A stretch of DNA of 46,809 nt from Vallitalea sp. (GCA_025210515.1 JAOARM010000028.1:1-46809), one strand, 5' to 3'. Positions 1-8,265 are shown, counted from the first letter of the stretch. Notes: generated by a model from the letters alone, not told the origin. Numbers and translations: made by a program.

Positions 1-238
1 ACAGGAGATGAAAAATATCCTGATTGGATACAAGAGAAAATAAGACAGGCAACAGATGATTATTATAATGCAACAGATCAAGGCGGGAGAGATGATGCAC
101 ACGATGCCGCATTGAAGTTGAGAAAACTAGGAGAAACTGCACTCAAGACAAATACTGAAGAAAATAAAAAGATAACAAATAATTCTTCATTTCATCAAGA
201 AGCTAAAAAGAAAATAAGTAATAATCAGTATTTTTCTA
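1..238 (+). repeat. Direct repeat RA, copy 1 (RHS post-core linker)
   Basis: These bases are nearly identical to 2205-2439 (copy 2) and encode the same linker, with YPDWIQEKIRQATDDYY in both. The similarity starts at the window edge, so the copy probably extends further left into the RHS core. Toxin domains downstream of the two copies are unrelated, which is the arrangement expected where tips are exchanged by homologous recombination. Confidence 0.85.
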
Positions 239-949
239 AGGAGTCGTGGGAGGAAACTATATCTTTAAGTACAAGTAATGAAAGTGATATAAATAATAGT
301 ACAAATATAAGTAGTGGTATTTATGCAAGTAATAATGGTATAAGTACTGGTTCAAAAAATACGAAAAAGGAAACAAATAATGTTGAAGGTGAAAAAGATA
401 TTAATTCCAAAGTTGATATTGTTAAGATGGATGAAAACAGTAATAAAATTAATGTGAATTATAAACCATCTGTTTCTTTAACAGGTAACAACTGTATAAG
501 TGTGAATCAGTCAATTGATTACGCAAAAAAAGTTCCACCAGCAGAATCTAGGTTATAAATCTCCTAAAAAAGGACCTAAGTGGGATAAAAATAAAAAAGG
601 TTGGGTAGATAAAGGAGGAAATGTGTGGGTACCAGATAACTGGGATGTTCAATACCCTAGAGGTGGCTATGATAATGTTTATCCAGATGGACATGTGAGG
701 AAAGGTAAAGGAGGCAGAGGTCAATTTTCTCCATCAAATTTTAATATATTAGATAACAGTTTAATAGATGGATTGAATTATGTGAATAATGCAATACATA
801 CTTATAAAAAAGTGCAGTATACTTTTGAACATGTAAGAAAAGGATTAATAGATTTAGCAGATGAAATAATAAAAGAGGTTATAGGTAATCCGTCACAACA
901 ACCATCTATACCATTTTGTCCAATACCATTTCCTGTACCTGTATTTTAA
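1..949 (+). pseudogene. 3' end of an RHS polymorphic toxin, frameshifted before its toxin domain
   Basis: This is the tail of an RHS/YD-repeat toxin whose barrel lies before the window. Frame 1 is open from base 1 to the stop at 556-558 and encodes the linker after the RHS core; bases 1-238 nearly match 2205-2439 inside the next tip gene, which fixes the frame. The toxin end (GWVDKGGNVW, NWDVQ, GGYDNVYPDG motifs) lies in frame 2 and ends at 949. Removing one A from the A7 run at 525-531 joins the two frames with no stop, so one base separates linker and toxin. The motifs resemble polymorphic toxin type 37 as I remember it; that name is tentative. The protein ends in a proline-rich PFCPIPFPVPVF tail. 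The gene that follows is the likely immunity partner. A homopolymer sequencing error is the main alternative. Confidence 0.7.
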
Positions 950-963
950 ACGGAGGTGTAAAT

Positions 964-1929
964 ATGAAGGCTAGCATAGATGATGTACAATTAGATTTAT
1001 TGAATTTAGTTAATAAATTGATCGAAACAAATAATTTAGAAGAGGCTTTAGAGAAATTGTTAGAGATTACAAAAGAATATCCTAGTTTTAAATCATTAAC
1101 ATGTTTAGGATATTTCTATATGCGTATTGGTGAGCCATTTGAAAAAAGGTGGACATATAAAACTGACAAATCAATTAATGTACTAGAACAAGCTCTTACA
1201 TTTAATCCTATGTATCATTATACATATTCATTATTAGGTGAAGGCTATATAAGGCAAAATATGTATAAAAAAGTAGAGAATATATTGAAACAAGGATTAA
1301 AAATTAATAATGATTATGTAATAAATAATAACTTAGGAGTAGCATTATTTAAACAAGGTAATATAGTTGAAGCATGTAAATACTTCTGTATATCTCATAA
1401 CCTAGGAAAAAATAAAATGAATTATTCATATTATCCTTATTTAAACTATGCAATATGTTTAGCACTAAAAGATAATATTGAGGATAGTCTAAAGATAGCA
1501 GAAGAATTAATTAATCTTGAATCAGATGAACGTTCAGGAGAAGTTGATATAATAGATATTTGTAAAATTTTCTATTTATCTAAAAAGTATTATATAGTAG
1601 AAAGGCTTATTAATGAAGCTTTACAATTCTATAGCCTAGGATTTGATGATTTTATTATTTATAGTCATTCATTGATAGAATTAAATCATCCAGATAGATT
1701 AAGGTCAACTATTGTTGAAATATGTGAAGAAAGAGAAGAATATATACAAGAAAATTTAAGCGATACTAATTTGTCGGAAACAGACAAAATGCTGAATATT
1801 AAGTCAATAAAAGATGAGATAACAAAATATACAAACATATACAATAATATCTTAAATGGGTGTATACCTAGTTTATCAGATGAAATCTATGTAGAGCAAA
1901 ATTATTATGAGTTTAAGTGGTTATATTAA
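964..1929 (+). CDS. TPR-like repeat protein, probable immunity partner
   Basis: A 321-residue soluble helical protein. The start is ATG 964, six bases after a GGAGG at 953-957; an upstream in-frame start at 916 would lie inside the toxin gene. Helix pairs of TPR type are visible through the first two thirds, for example LEEALEKLLEITKEYP, SLLGEGYIRQNMYKKVENIL and NNNLGVALFKQGNIVEACKY. No signal peptide or membrane segment is seen. It sits 14 bases behind the toxin end of the preceding gene, the usual place for an immunity gene, and TPR proteins are known among polymorphic-toxin immunity factors. The role is inferred from position only. Confidence 0.7.
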   Translation: MKASIDDVQLDLLNLVNKLIETNNLEEALEKLLEITKEYPSFKSLTCLGYFYMRIGEPFEKRWTYKTDKSINVLEQALTFNPMYHYTYSLLGEGYIRQNMYKKVENILKQGLKINNDYVINNNLGVALFKQGNIVEACKYFCISHNLGKNKMNYSYYPYLNYAICLALKDNIEDSLKIAEELINLESDERSGEVDIIDICKIFYLSKKYYIVERLINEALQFYSLGFDDFIIYSHSLIELNHPDRLRSTIVEICEEREEYIQENLSDTNLSETDKMLNIKSIKDEITKYTNIYNNILNGCIPSLSDEIYVEQNYYEFKWLY

Positions 1930-1992
1930 TAAAAGCAAAAAAAGTTTTATTAAGTATTACTAACAAAAAACAAAATATTAATTATATAGATT

Positions 1993-2066
1993 TAAATCAT
2001 TAGAGATTATGGATTAGATTTACGAATATAGAATTATCTCTTAGTGTAAAAGCGACAATTGTTAGA
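1993..2066 (+). pseudogene. Relic of a DUF4279-like immunity gene fused to the RHS core
   Basis: These 74 bases match codons 10-35 of the intact gene at 8517 (compare 8548-8615), with one base lost near 2017. The last codons (LSVKAT) run in the same frame straight into the RHS core codons RMYDPTLARF at 2064. This is a recombination scar: an immunity gene was cut and its 5' part joined to an RHS core fragment. Confidence 0.75.
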
Positions 2067-3209
2067 ATGTATGACCCAACCCTAGCAAGATTTATGCAAC
2101 AAGATACATACTATGGAAAAACTAGTGACCCACTAAGTCTAAACCGCTACACATATTGCTCTAATAATCCTCTAGTATACTGGGACTATACAGGGCACTG
2201 GCAAACAGGGGACGATAAATATCCTGATTGGATACAGGAGAAAATAAGACAGGCAACAGATGATTATTACAGTGCAAAAGATCAAGGTGGGAGAGATGAT
2301 GCACATGCTAAAGCAATAGCATTAAGAAAACAAGGGAATGCTGTACTAAGAGCAAGGCAAAAGAATAAAATAATAACTAACTCTACATTTCATAAAGAAG
2401 CTAAAAGTAAAATAAGTAATAATCAGTATTTCCCTAAAAGTAAAGGGGAGAAAACAAGAGAAACTAGTATAAGTAGTATTAGTTCAAGTGTGGGTGAAAG
2501 TCTTGGTAATTTAAAACCATGTATGAATAGTAGTACTACAGTAAGTAAAAAAGAAACTAATATGTTCAATAAGGAAAAATATAATCCGCACATTAGAGAA
2601 ATGGTTGCTTGTGTCAATCCAGGAATTGTACAACAATCAGGACATGGCAAAGATGGTATTAGCAATAATTCACAACATAGTATTAATTCAATGGGTATGA
2701 TGGGGCTTATGGTAGGAAATACAACCTTAGCACCTATCCCTATAGATTATAGTATATTTACTAAACTATTAAAGGCAACATTACGAAAAGCTAACGCAAT
2801 CGCCCTTGGTTGGTGGTTATTTAATGAGCTTTCCATTGATGCCGGTGGAGATTTAACAGAAGAACAATTAGAATATATTGCTCAACAGAAGAATCCAAGT
2901 GAAGATATATACATAGAGGGACTTCCAAAAGTAGAAACTGAATCTTATAAAGACAATCCTATTATACAAAGTTTCAACAATGGGAGACATTCTTCTAAGG
3001 GAAATAACAAAGGAAAAAAAGGAAACTCATTTAGAGGAGGAAATAAAAATTCACGAGATAAATGGTACGGATATGATAATAAACAGTTTCAAAGATGGTG
3101 GCATAGGATAGGTAAAAAGGAATACGGAGACAGTGATATCATGACTAGCGAAATGGCAAAAGAAGTATACGACTATTGGAAATCAATTGGAAGTCCAAGT
3201 GTAAAATAA
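2067..3209 (+). CDS. Orphan RHS tip: RHS core plus C-terminal toxin
   Basis: The 380-residue product begins inside the RHS-associated core (YDPTLARFMQQDTYYG, NNPLVYWDYTGH) and so lacks the repeat barrel. Residues 50-130 repeat the linker seen at the window start, residues 130-290 are a low-complexity Ser/Asn-rich linker, and the last 70 residues form a basic domain with KWYGYDNKQFQRWWHRIGKK and a C-terminal YDYWKSIGSP. I do not recognise that domain family, although its position marks it as the toxin. No ribosome binding site precedes ATG 2067; the bases there belong to a DUF4279 relic in the same frame. It is therefore probably silent, a donor tip for recombination with a full RHS gene. A HEAT protein follows nine bases later. 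Confidence 0.75.
   Translation: MYDPTLARFMQQDTYYGKTSDPLSLNRYTYCSNNPLVYWDYTGHWQTGDDKYPDWIQEKIRQATDDYYSAKDQGGRDDAHAKAIALRKQGNAVLRARQKNKIITNSTFHKEAKSKISNNQYFPKSKGEKTRETSISSISSSVGESLGNLKPCMNSSTTVSKKETNMFNKEKYNPHIREMVACVNPGIVQQSGHGKDGISNNSQHSINSMGMMGLMVGNTTLAPIPIDYSIFTKLLKATLRKANAIALGWWLFNELSIDAGGDLTEEQLEYIAQQKNPSEDIYIEGLPKVETESYKDNPIIQSFNNGRHSSKGNNKGKKGNSFRGGNKNSRDKWYGYDNKQFQRWWHRIGKKEYGDSDIMTSEMAKEVYDYWKSIGSPSVK
2205..2439 (+). repeat. Direct repeat RA, copy 2
   Basis: Second copy of the sequence at 1-238, in the same orientation and frame, inside the orphan tip gene. Differences are scattered and mostly single bases. Confidence 0.85.
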
Positions 3210-3218
3210 GGAGATATT

Positions 3219-3689
3219 ATGAACTTAATAGAATTAGAAGAAAAGATAAAAAGAAATAGATTTGATGAAGCTATTGATATCATTCAAGAGATAGGAAATA
3301 CAAAGTATGAACAAGCAACTCAACTTTTGATAAAATATCTTAAGAAGACAGATAATATTATCTTAAGAAATGAGATAGCTATTGCCTTAGGGGATATTGG
3401 AAATGATAAGGCTGTTGAACCACTCATATACATGTTAAGACATCCAAAAACCAAGGGAAGTAGAGGAACATTACTATATGCTTTGGAAGACTTGGATTAT
3501 ATACAACATGTAGATTTACTTGTTGAGTTGTTATATGAAGATAATTTTGAAGTTAATAGACACGCATTAATGTTAATTGAATCCATAAGTACTAAGATAT
3601 CAGATGAAGTATTACAAAGATGTATTTGTAAAATAAAAGAAAAGATTGATTTCCTATCAGAATCTTTAGATGTGTTAAGTAGACAGTAA
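3219..3689 (+). CDS. HEAT-repeat protein, probable immunity protein
   Basis: A 156-residue all-helical protein. ATG 3219 follows AAGGAG at 3207-3212. HEAT/PBS-lyase-type repeats are visible: LRNEIAIALGDIGNDKAVEPLIYML, a second around residues 85-110, and VNRHALMLIESIS. Repeats of this type occur in immunity proteins of polymorphic toxins. It sits nine bases behind the WWHR-type toxin tip and is its likely partner. A truncated copy of its 3' half lies at 6987-7155, showing that this stretch was duplicated. Confidence 0.75.
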   Translation: MNLIELEEKIKRNRFDEAIDIIQEIGNTKYEQATQLLIKYLKKTDNIILRNEIAIALGDIGNDKAVEPLIYMLRHPKTKGSRGTLLYALEDLDYIQHVDLLVELLYEDNFEVNRHALMLIESISTKISDEVLQRCICKIKEKIDFLSESLDVLSRQ

Positions 3690-3915
3690 TAAATAATAAA
3701 GAGACCTAGAACTTAATGGCTAGGTCTCTTATATATATATTTTAGTTAATTCAGAAGGGGCTAAAGATAAATTTATCTAAAGATTTAATGATAGTAAACA
3801 ATCAATTAAAAATTTGAGTTATAATTAATACGATGATATAACAAAAGAGAATATTAAATATTTAGCCAATAATTATATTAACATAATAATAGATATTAAT
3901 AATTATTATAAAAAT
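3516..3915 (+). repeat. Direct repeat RB, copy 1 (about 400 bases)
   Basis: It starts in codon 100 of the HEAT gene, covers its end, the hairpin at 3700-3729 and about 190 noncoding bases. Copy 2 is 6987-7385, over 90% identical by eye. The copies are in the same orientation and flank 3.1 kb of other cassettes. Confidence 0.9.
3700..3737 (+). terminator. Hairpin terminator after the HEAT gene
   Basis: A perfect 10-base stem (AGAGACCTAG / CTAGGTCTCT, 3700-3709 and 3720-3729) with a 10-base loop, followed by an alternating TA/T tract. It lies 11 bases after the HEAT stop codon. The repeat copy at 7170-7200 has one stem mismatch. Confidence 0.7.
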
Positions 3916-3975
3916 TCAGATGCTAAATTAATGAATGACTTAAATTCAATAGAACGATATAAAGGAGAAATTAAA

Positions 3976-4383
3976 ATGAAAATAATACAAAAAACAATAA
4001 TTATTATGATGATAAGTATTTTTTTTATAAGTGGTTGCCAAAATGACAAAGAAAAAAGTGGTGAAGAATTATACTATGATTGCTATTCTAAATATACAGC
4101 TAATTTTGAGAAGTTAACAGAGGACATTAATGAATCTAACGTGTATGAGAAAGCTCCAACTCTATACAATGATGAAAATAAGAAAATTATAGAACAAATG
4201 GGAGAATTGATTTATGAATATAATGAAAAAATAGTAAATTATGAAGATTATTATATAATGTATAATGATTTAAAAGAAGCCTATGACAAGCTTAAAGAGC
4301 ATTTCGAACAATTAAAGGAATGGGATAAATTAAGCGGTTCAGAACAAATGAGAATAGAATTAACACTTCTAAATATGTGTTAG
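3976..4383 (+). CDS. Small lipoprotein
   Basis: The start is ATG 3976, behind AAAGGAG at 3961-3967; an in-frame ATG at 3931 has no ribosome binding site. The 135-residue product begins with a lipoprotein signal (Lys, 15 hydrophobic residues, ISGC lipobox), then an acidic, charged helical domain. No family is recognised. It stands between RHS relics with no toxin directly in front, so it may be an orphan immunity protein placed on the outer face of the membrane. A toxin relic followed by a lipoprotein also occurs at 7387-8265. Confidence 0.7.
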   Translation: MKIIQKTIIIMMISIFFISGCQNDKEKSGEELYYDCYSKYTANFEKLTEDINESNVYEKAPTLYNDENKKIIEQMGELIYEYNEKIVNYEDYYIMYNDLKEAYDKLKEHFEQLKEWDKLSGSEQMRIELTLLNMC

Positions 4384-4405
4384 GTAGAAAATCGAATTAT
4401 ATTGA

Positions 4406-4708
4406 GTATGTATAACACGACAATGGACAAAAGGTGAACAAGTACCTAATAGAAATATATATCGAAGAGATACCTGTTGGTCTTATAGTCTTGGTGAAGA
4501 AAAGTCATTAGATATAAATGATCAATTAGTAAAACTAATTATTATACTAGAAGATAAAATTGAGATTCTAAAGAAATTAAAAAAATACTTTGAAATTCAC
4601 TATCTATTCCTTGTTATTATTAAAAGTGAAGATGACTTTAGACCAATTATGTCTATAACAACCCCAGTTATTGAGTTGATGCAATGTATTGGGCTGAATT
4701 GGATATAG
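4406..4708 (+). pseudogene. Truncated DUF4279-like immunity gene
   Basis: One frame is open from 4406 to TAG 4706-4708 and encodes about 100 residues (WTKGEQVPN, DTCWSYSLG, VIELMQCIGLNWI) that follow the DUF4279 pattern of an N-terminal KGE segment, a central Trp-Ser and a C-terminal hydrophobic helix. There is no start codon with a ribosome binding site and about 20 N-terminal residues are missing. It resembles the intact 8517 gene in plan but not closely in sequence. Confidence 0.55.
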
Positions 4709-4762
4709 ATATGTATATTTTCTAAATAATACTTAGATTTATCAGTTGATTATTATAGCTAA

Positions 4763-5559
4763 TTAATTAAGCGATGCCTATATGATAACGCTATTGATGA
4801 AGTAGGAAATAGAATAACAGAAATAGCAAAAAACACTAAGATTCATTACACCTACAATGACATAAATACGGTCAGTAATAAAGAAACTAATAAAATTGAT
4901 GAAGAAGATACCATAATTATTAAAAAAATTGGTGGAGCTATTGCTTGTGCAAACCCAGCTATAATACCAGAAGCAATTAATGGTGCATATGAAATATACC
5001 AAGGAGCACAATATGTAGTTAATAATTACGGACCACAGATATTAAATGAAATATATAAAACTGGAGATTGGGTTGTTAATAATGGACTTCAAGTAGTAGA
5101 AGGATTAAAGAATACGGTTAATAACGGTATAAAATATGCTAAGAATACAGTTGAAAACGGTATAAAATATGCAGAGGATACAGTTAAAAAGGGTGTAGAC
5201 AGGCTTAAAGAGCAATTTGGTGGGGGTCTTCTTCAGGGGGGAAGGATCCTAATAAACTTGACGGTTTGAATAAAAAAATACACGCTGGTAAGCAAGGCAA
5301 GCACATCGTTGGACATAATAACTACATTCAAGGTAGAAGTATATTCAATGGTACTGCAGATGATGCACAAGCCTTAATTGATGATTTTGCAGGAACAGGA
5401 AAATGGATTAATGATGTAAAAGAAGTAGTGGATTTTGGAAAAATAATTGGTCAGTATGCAGATCCATCTACTGGTAGACTTGTAAATACGACGAGGGGAA
5501 TCATCCATTATTCTAGTAAAGGTACGCATATTGTACCAGCGAATCCAATAGGTTGGTAA
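4763..5559 (+). pseudogene. RHS tip with type-50-like toxin domain, frameshifted
   Basis: Frame 2 (4763 to the stop at 5267-5269) starts in a YD repeat (YDNAIDEVGNRITEI) and continues through a linker with a repeated NGIKYA(K/E) heptad-like unit. The toxin lies in frame 1 and ends at 5559: HAGKQGKHIVGHNNYIQGRS, then GTGKW, TTRGIIHYSSKGTHIVP. This order matches polymorphic toxin type 50 (Ntox50), thought to be a nuclease. Adding one G to the G5 run at 5222-5226 joins the frames as FGGG-SSSGGKDPNKLDG. No start or barrel is present, so it is an orphan tip that has also lost its frame. The 5571 gene is the expected immunity partner. Confidence 0.75.
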
Positions 5560-5570
5560 GGAGAATTTAT

Positions 5571-5903
5571 ATGTTTTCAAGTAAGAACGAAGAATTTATG
5601 ATTAAGGCATTAATTCAAAAAAATAAGGAAGATTTAGAGGAGGAATTAACTTTTATTTTCGATGATGGAAGTAAGTATTCAGGCGTAATTAATTCATTTT
5701 ACGAAACTGACAATGGTCTTGAGATGGATGAAGAAGGTTACCTCGAATACTACGCATGTGCTGTTAGTATCAAGACTATACATGTGAATAACAGTCAGAG
5801 TATTCAATTCATTAAAAAAGGAACTATACAAGAACTTGGTGGAAATAACATACCGAGAGCAATTTTGTCTAGTGATGGTACAACTCTGTGGTCAAATAAC
5901 TAG
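5571..5903 (+). CDS. Probable immunity protein for the type-50-like toxin
   Basis: A 110-residue soluble acidic protein starting at ATG 5571. Its AAGGAG (5558-5563) overlaps the toxin stop codon, so the two were translationally coupled. An upstream in-frame GTG at 5553 lies inside the toxin gene and before the binding site. The sequence is a beta-rich pattern (FDDGSKYSGVINSF, YLEYYACAVSIKTIHV). I do not recognise the family. Immunity function is inferred from the tight coupling to the toxin end. Confidence 0.7.
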   Translation: MFSSKNEEFMIKALIQKNKEDLEEELTFIFDDGSKYSGVINSFYETDNGLEMDEEGYLEYYACAVSIKTIHVNNSQSIQFIKKGTIQELGGNNIPRAILSSDGTTLWSNN

Positions 5904-5953
5904 CATCATAATTTCTAATATAACCCCATGGTTTTGGCAATCACAGTCATACC

Positions 5954-6100
5954 ATGGATTTCTTTTATAGTTTTAAAATAACAGTGCAAAAAGTAATTCC
6001 ACAAGTTCAATCTGGCAAGAATTTCTTTTCAAATATTAACGGTTGGGAAATTGGTATTAATGGAGATACAGGTGTAATATACCATGCACTGATGAAATAG
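5954..6100 (+). pseudogene. C-terminal fragment of an RHS toxin
   Basis: A 48-codon frame ending TAG 6098-6100 encodes GKNFFSNINGWEIGINGDTG then VIYHALMK, which reads like a toxin C-terminus. No start signal is present; the ATG at 5954 lies in a possible hairpin (CCATGGT 5927-5933 / ACCATGG 5951-5957). Its stop codon overlaps the binding site of the next gene, the coupling seen between intact toxin and immunity genes. Confidence 0.5.
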
Positions 6101-6112
6101 GAGGTGGTACGA

Positions 6113-6631
6113 ATGTATCTTACATGTACAAATCTAAAGTGTAGTATAAAAAAAGCATCAGTACAATATGAAGTAATGGGAAATAAATTTCTATTGTTGA
6201 ACATTATCTTAACCAATGAACTCTGTTCAAATAATTGGTGTTATTGGAGAACAGGAATTGGCACAAATAACCCTCCATTAGAAATACTTATTGATAATAT
6301 TAGTGGAATCATTAAAAAAATAACATTATTTATATCTGAAGATGAATTTATAAAGGATAAAGATATTAAATTTATTGAGGAGTATGCAGAACCTATTTTT
6401 GAAACTAGTATATTAATTGACAAATATAATAATCATGCTGACAAGTATCAAGTTTGGGTTAATGGGATGAAATTATACTGTATATTTGAAGATGGTGGAG
6501 ATGTAGAGAAAAAAATTAATATCAGTCATGATATAGGTTGTTTCCTAAATAAGAATAATCAACTAATAGGCTTTTGCGTACAGAATTCGGAAGAAGATAT
6601 TGAATATTTTAAGGAAGCGAGATTACTTTAA
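6113..6631 (+). CDS. Probable orphan immunity protein
   Basis: A 172-residue soluble protein. ATG 6113 follows GGAGG at 6101-6105; the in-frame GTG at 6104 lies inside that binding site and is not used. The protein has a Cys-containing N-terminus (YLTCTNLKCSIKK) and alternating strand/helix segments, with no signal peptide. The family is not recognised. Because a toxin tail fragment sits immediately upstream, it is best read as an immunity gene whose toxin has been mostly lost. Confidence 0.6.
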   Translation: MYLTCTNLKCSIKKASVQYEVMGNKFLLLNIILTNELCSNNWCYWRTGIGTNNPPLEILIDNISGIIKKITLFISEDEFIKDKDIKFIEEYAEPIFETSILIDKYNNHADKYQVWVNGMKLYCIFEDGGDVEKKINISHDIGCFLNKNNQLIGFCVQNSEEDIEYFKEARLL

Positions 6632-6632
6632 T

Positions 6633-6790
6633 GATATAGTACAAAGGGAATGTTTTAAAACATATCTTGCAACATAATATTAATATCTGTATATTAATGT
6701 AGATTTTAGTAAAGAAGCTTAATAATATATGAATACGTGCAGATTATTAATTATTGCACGTATTTTATTTTCTATACTTTTACATGTATA
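6633..6790 (+). repeat. Direct repeat RC, copy 1
   Basis: About 160 noncoding bases similar to 9032-9198 (GATATAGTACAAA.GGAAT, then the GAATACGTGCAGA hairpin and CTATACT). Both copies follow an immunity gene, so this is probably a shared 3' flank of cassettes. Confidence 0.75.
6732..6770 (+). terminator. Hairpin terminator in repeat RC
   Basis: A perfect 10-base stem, AATACGTGCA (6732-6741) with TGCACGTATT (6755-6764), followed by TTATTTT. The copy at about 9140-9175 is imperfect. Confidence 0.75.
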
Positions 6791-6885
6791 CACTAGACAA
6801 ACTATGATTATAGACTAACTATAAGATAAAAGTATTAAACAGATATCACCATAGATATAAATACTGAGTATTAAATTCAAGTCAG

Positions 6886-7155
6886 TATGACAATAATGGA
6901 AACAAAATAAAAGAATTAGATAGTGAAGGATATGCAAGAGGTTCAGGAGATAACATAAAAGACCATATAATAACAGGTTACGAAAATTACTTGTTGAGTT
7001 CTTATATGAAGATAATTTTGAAGTAAATAGACACGCATTAATGTTAATTGAATCCATAAGTACTAAGATATCAGATGAAGTAACAAAGATGTATTTGTCA
7101 AATAAAATAAAAGATTGATTTTCTATCAGAATCTTTAGATGTGTTAAGTAGACAG
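6886..7155 (+). pseudogene. RHS repeat relic joined to a HEAT-gene relic
   Basis: Bases 6886-6990 read as an RHS/YD repeat in one frame (YDNNGNKIKELDSEGYARG, ending ITGYENY). From 6987 the sequence switches to the 3' half of the HEAT immunity gene (copy of 3516-3689), with small deletions that break its frame. The join is a clear illegitimate or homologous recombination boundary. Nothing here has a start signal. Confidence 0.75.
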
Positions 7156-7385
7156 TAATAAATAATAAAAGAGACCTAGAACTTAATGGCTAGCTCTCTT
7201 TTATATATATTTTAGTTAATTCAGAAGGGGCTAAAGATAAATCTATCTAAAGACTTAATGATAGTAAACAATCAATTAAAAATTTGAGTTATAATTAATA
7301 CGATGATATAACAAAAGAGAATATTAAATATTTATCCAATAATTATGTTTACACAATAATAGATATTAATAATTATTATAAAATT
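6987..7385 (+). repeat. Direct repeat RB, copy 2
   Basis: Second copy of 3516-3915, with frameshifts in the HEAT part and one mismatch in the terminator stem. It ends a few bases before the 7387 toxin relic. Confidence 0.9.
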
Positions 7386-7386
7386 T

Positions 7387-7666
7387 ATGCAATATATGTA
7401 TGAAAACTCTTTAGGTTTTAACCACTTAGAGGTTGAAACTGAGTGGCGCTTATATGTAGATGAAGCATTTAATATTGAGACTATTGTTGTAGTCTTAGCA
7501 TATAAAGCTAGTAGAATCTATAAGGATAAAGCTTTAAGTGAGTTAACTACAGAGGAATGGAAAAAAGTAGTCGGGGCATATAATGCAACATCAGAAGATA
7601 AACAAAAAAAAATATGCGGATAAAGTATTTGATTATTTTACCCCTATAAAAGAATTATTAGATTAG
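7387..7666 (+). pseudogene. Toxin C-terminal fragment, frameshifted at its end
   Basis: An open frame from 7387 encodes YENSLGFNHLEVETEWRLYV, ELTTEEWKKVVGAYNATSED and stops at 7621-7623. Removing one A from the A9 run at 7604-7612 extends it in a natural way (KYADKVFDYFTPIKELLD) to TAG 7664-7666, right at the binding site of the lipoprotein gene. The VVGAYN...YADKV ending recalls the C-terminus of lysozyme or transglycosylase folds, which would fit a lipoprotein immunity partner; this is a weak match. The ATG at 7393 has no ribosome binding site, and the front part was replaced by repeat RB. Confidence 0.55.
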
Positions 7667-7677
7667 GAGATGGTTAT

Positions 7678-8265
7678 TTGAAATTTAAGCTATTAGTTAT
7701 AACTTTAGTTATGATAACCCTCTTGTGTTCGTGTAAAAAAGCCGTCAAAGAATTGAACCAAGAAATTCCATCAGAAATAGTAACAGCTAAAGAAATAACG
7801 AAAATAACAGATAAAATAATTAAAGATGAATGGGGTGACAAAGAATTCTATTTGTCTGAGGTCACTATGTACTTAGATGAAAATCATCGTGGGTCACTGT
7901 CTCTTATATATGCAGATGGTTTAGAAATTAAAACAACAGTTCCTAATATGCTAAAAGTTCAAGTTAATACCAATAAACATAAAGTAGTAAGGCAAAAAAG
8001 ATTAACAAGAGATAGTAAATTGTATCCGGGTGTGATAGCCTTTGATGACTGGATGATTGATAGTATTGATGCCTATAATTTGACACTTGAGTTATTTAAA
8101 GAAGTAGATACATTTGATAGAGCTATCATAAGTTCAACACCATCATTTGAAGGAGATTCAGAAGATTGGAGCGTTATTCTATGGAAAGATAAAACAAGAT
8201 ATTCATGTTTTATTAATTCATATACTGGCAAAGTAATTAGCTATAATACGGAGGTAGTGGAATAA
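7678..8265 (+). CDS. Lipoprotein, probable immunity protein
   Basis: A 195-residue protein beginning at TTG 7678, eight bases after AGGAG (7665-7669). It has a lipoprotein signal: MKFK, a hydrophobic stretch, lipobox LCSC with the lipidated Cys at residue 19. The exported domain is mixed alpha/beta (GSLSLIYADGLEIKT, WSVILWKDKTRYSCFINSYT) and resembles PepSY-like or small clostridial lipoprotein folds only loosely. Its binding site overlaps the stop of the preceding toxin fragment, so it was coupled to it. A membrane-anchored immunity protein would suit a toxin acting outside the cytoplasm. Confidence 0.65.
   Translation: MKFKLLVITLVMITLLCSCKKAVKELNQEIPSEIVTAKEITKITDKIIKDEWGDKEFYLSEVTMYLDENHRGSLSLIYADGLEIKTTVPNMLKVQVNTNKHKVVRQKRLTRDSKLYPGVIAFDDWMIDSIDAYNLTLELFKEVDTFDRAIISSTPSFEGDSEDWSVILWKDKTRYSCFINSYTGKVISYNTEVVE

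Noticed and set aside
4778..5011. A 77-codon minus-strand frame rich in Cys, Phe and Ser
   Set aside because: It is the reverse of the RHS linker, which matches YD-repeat patterns on the plus strand.
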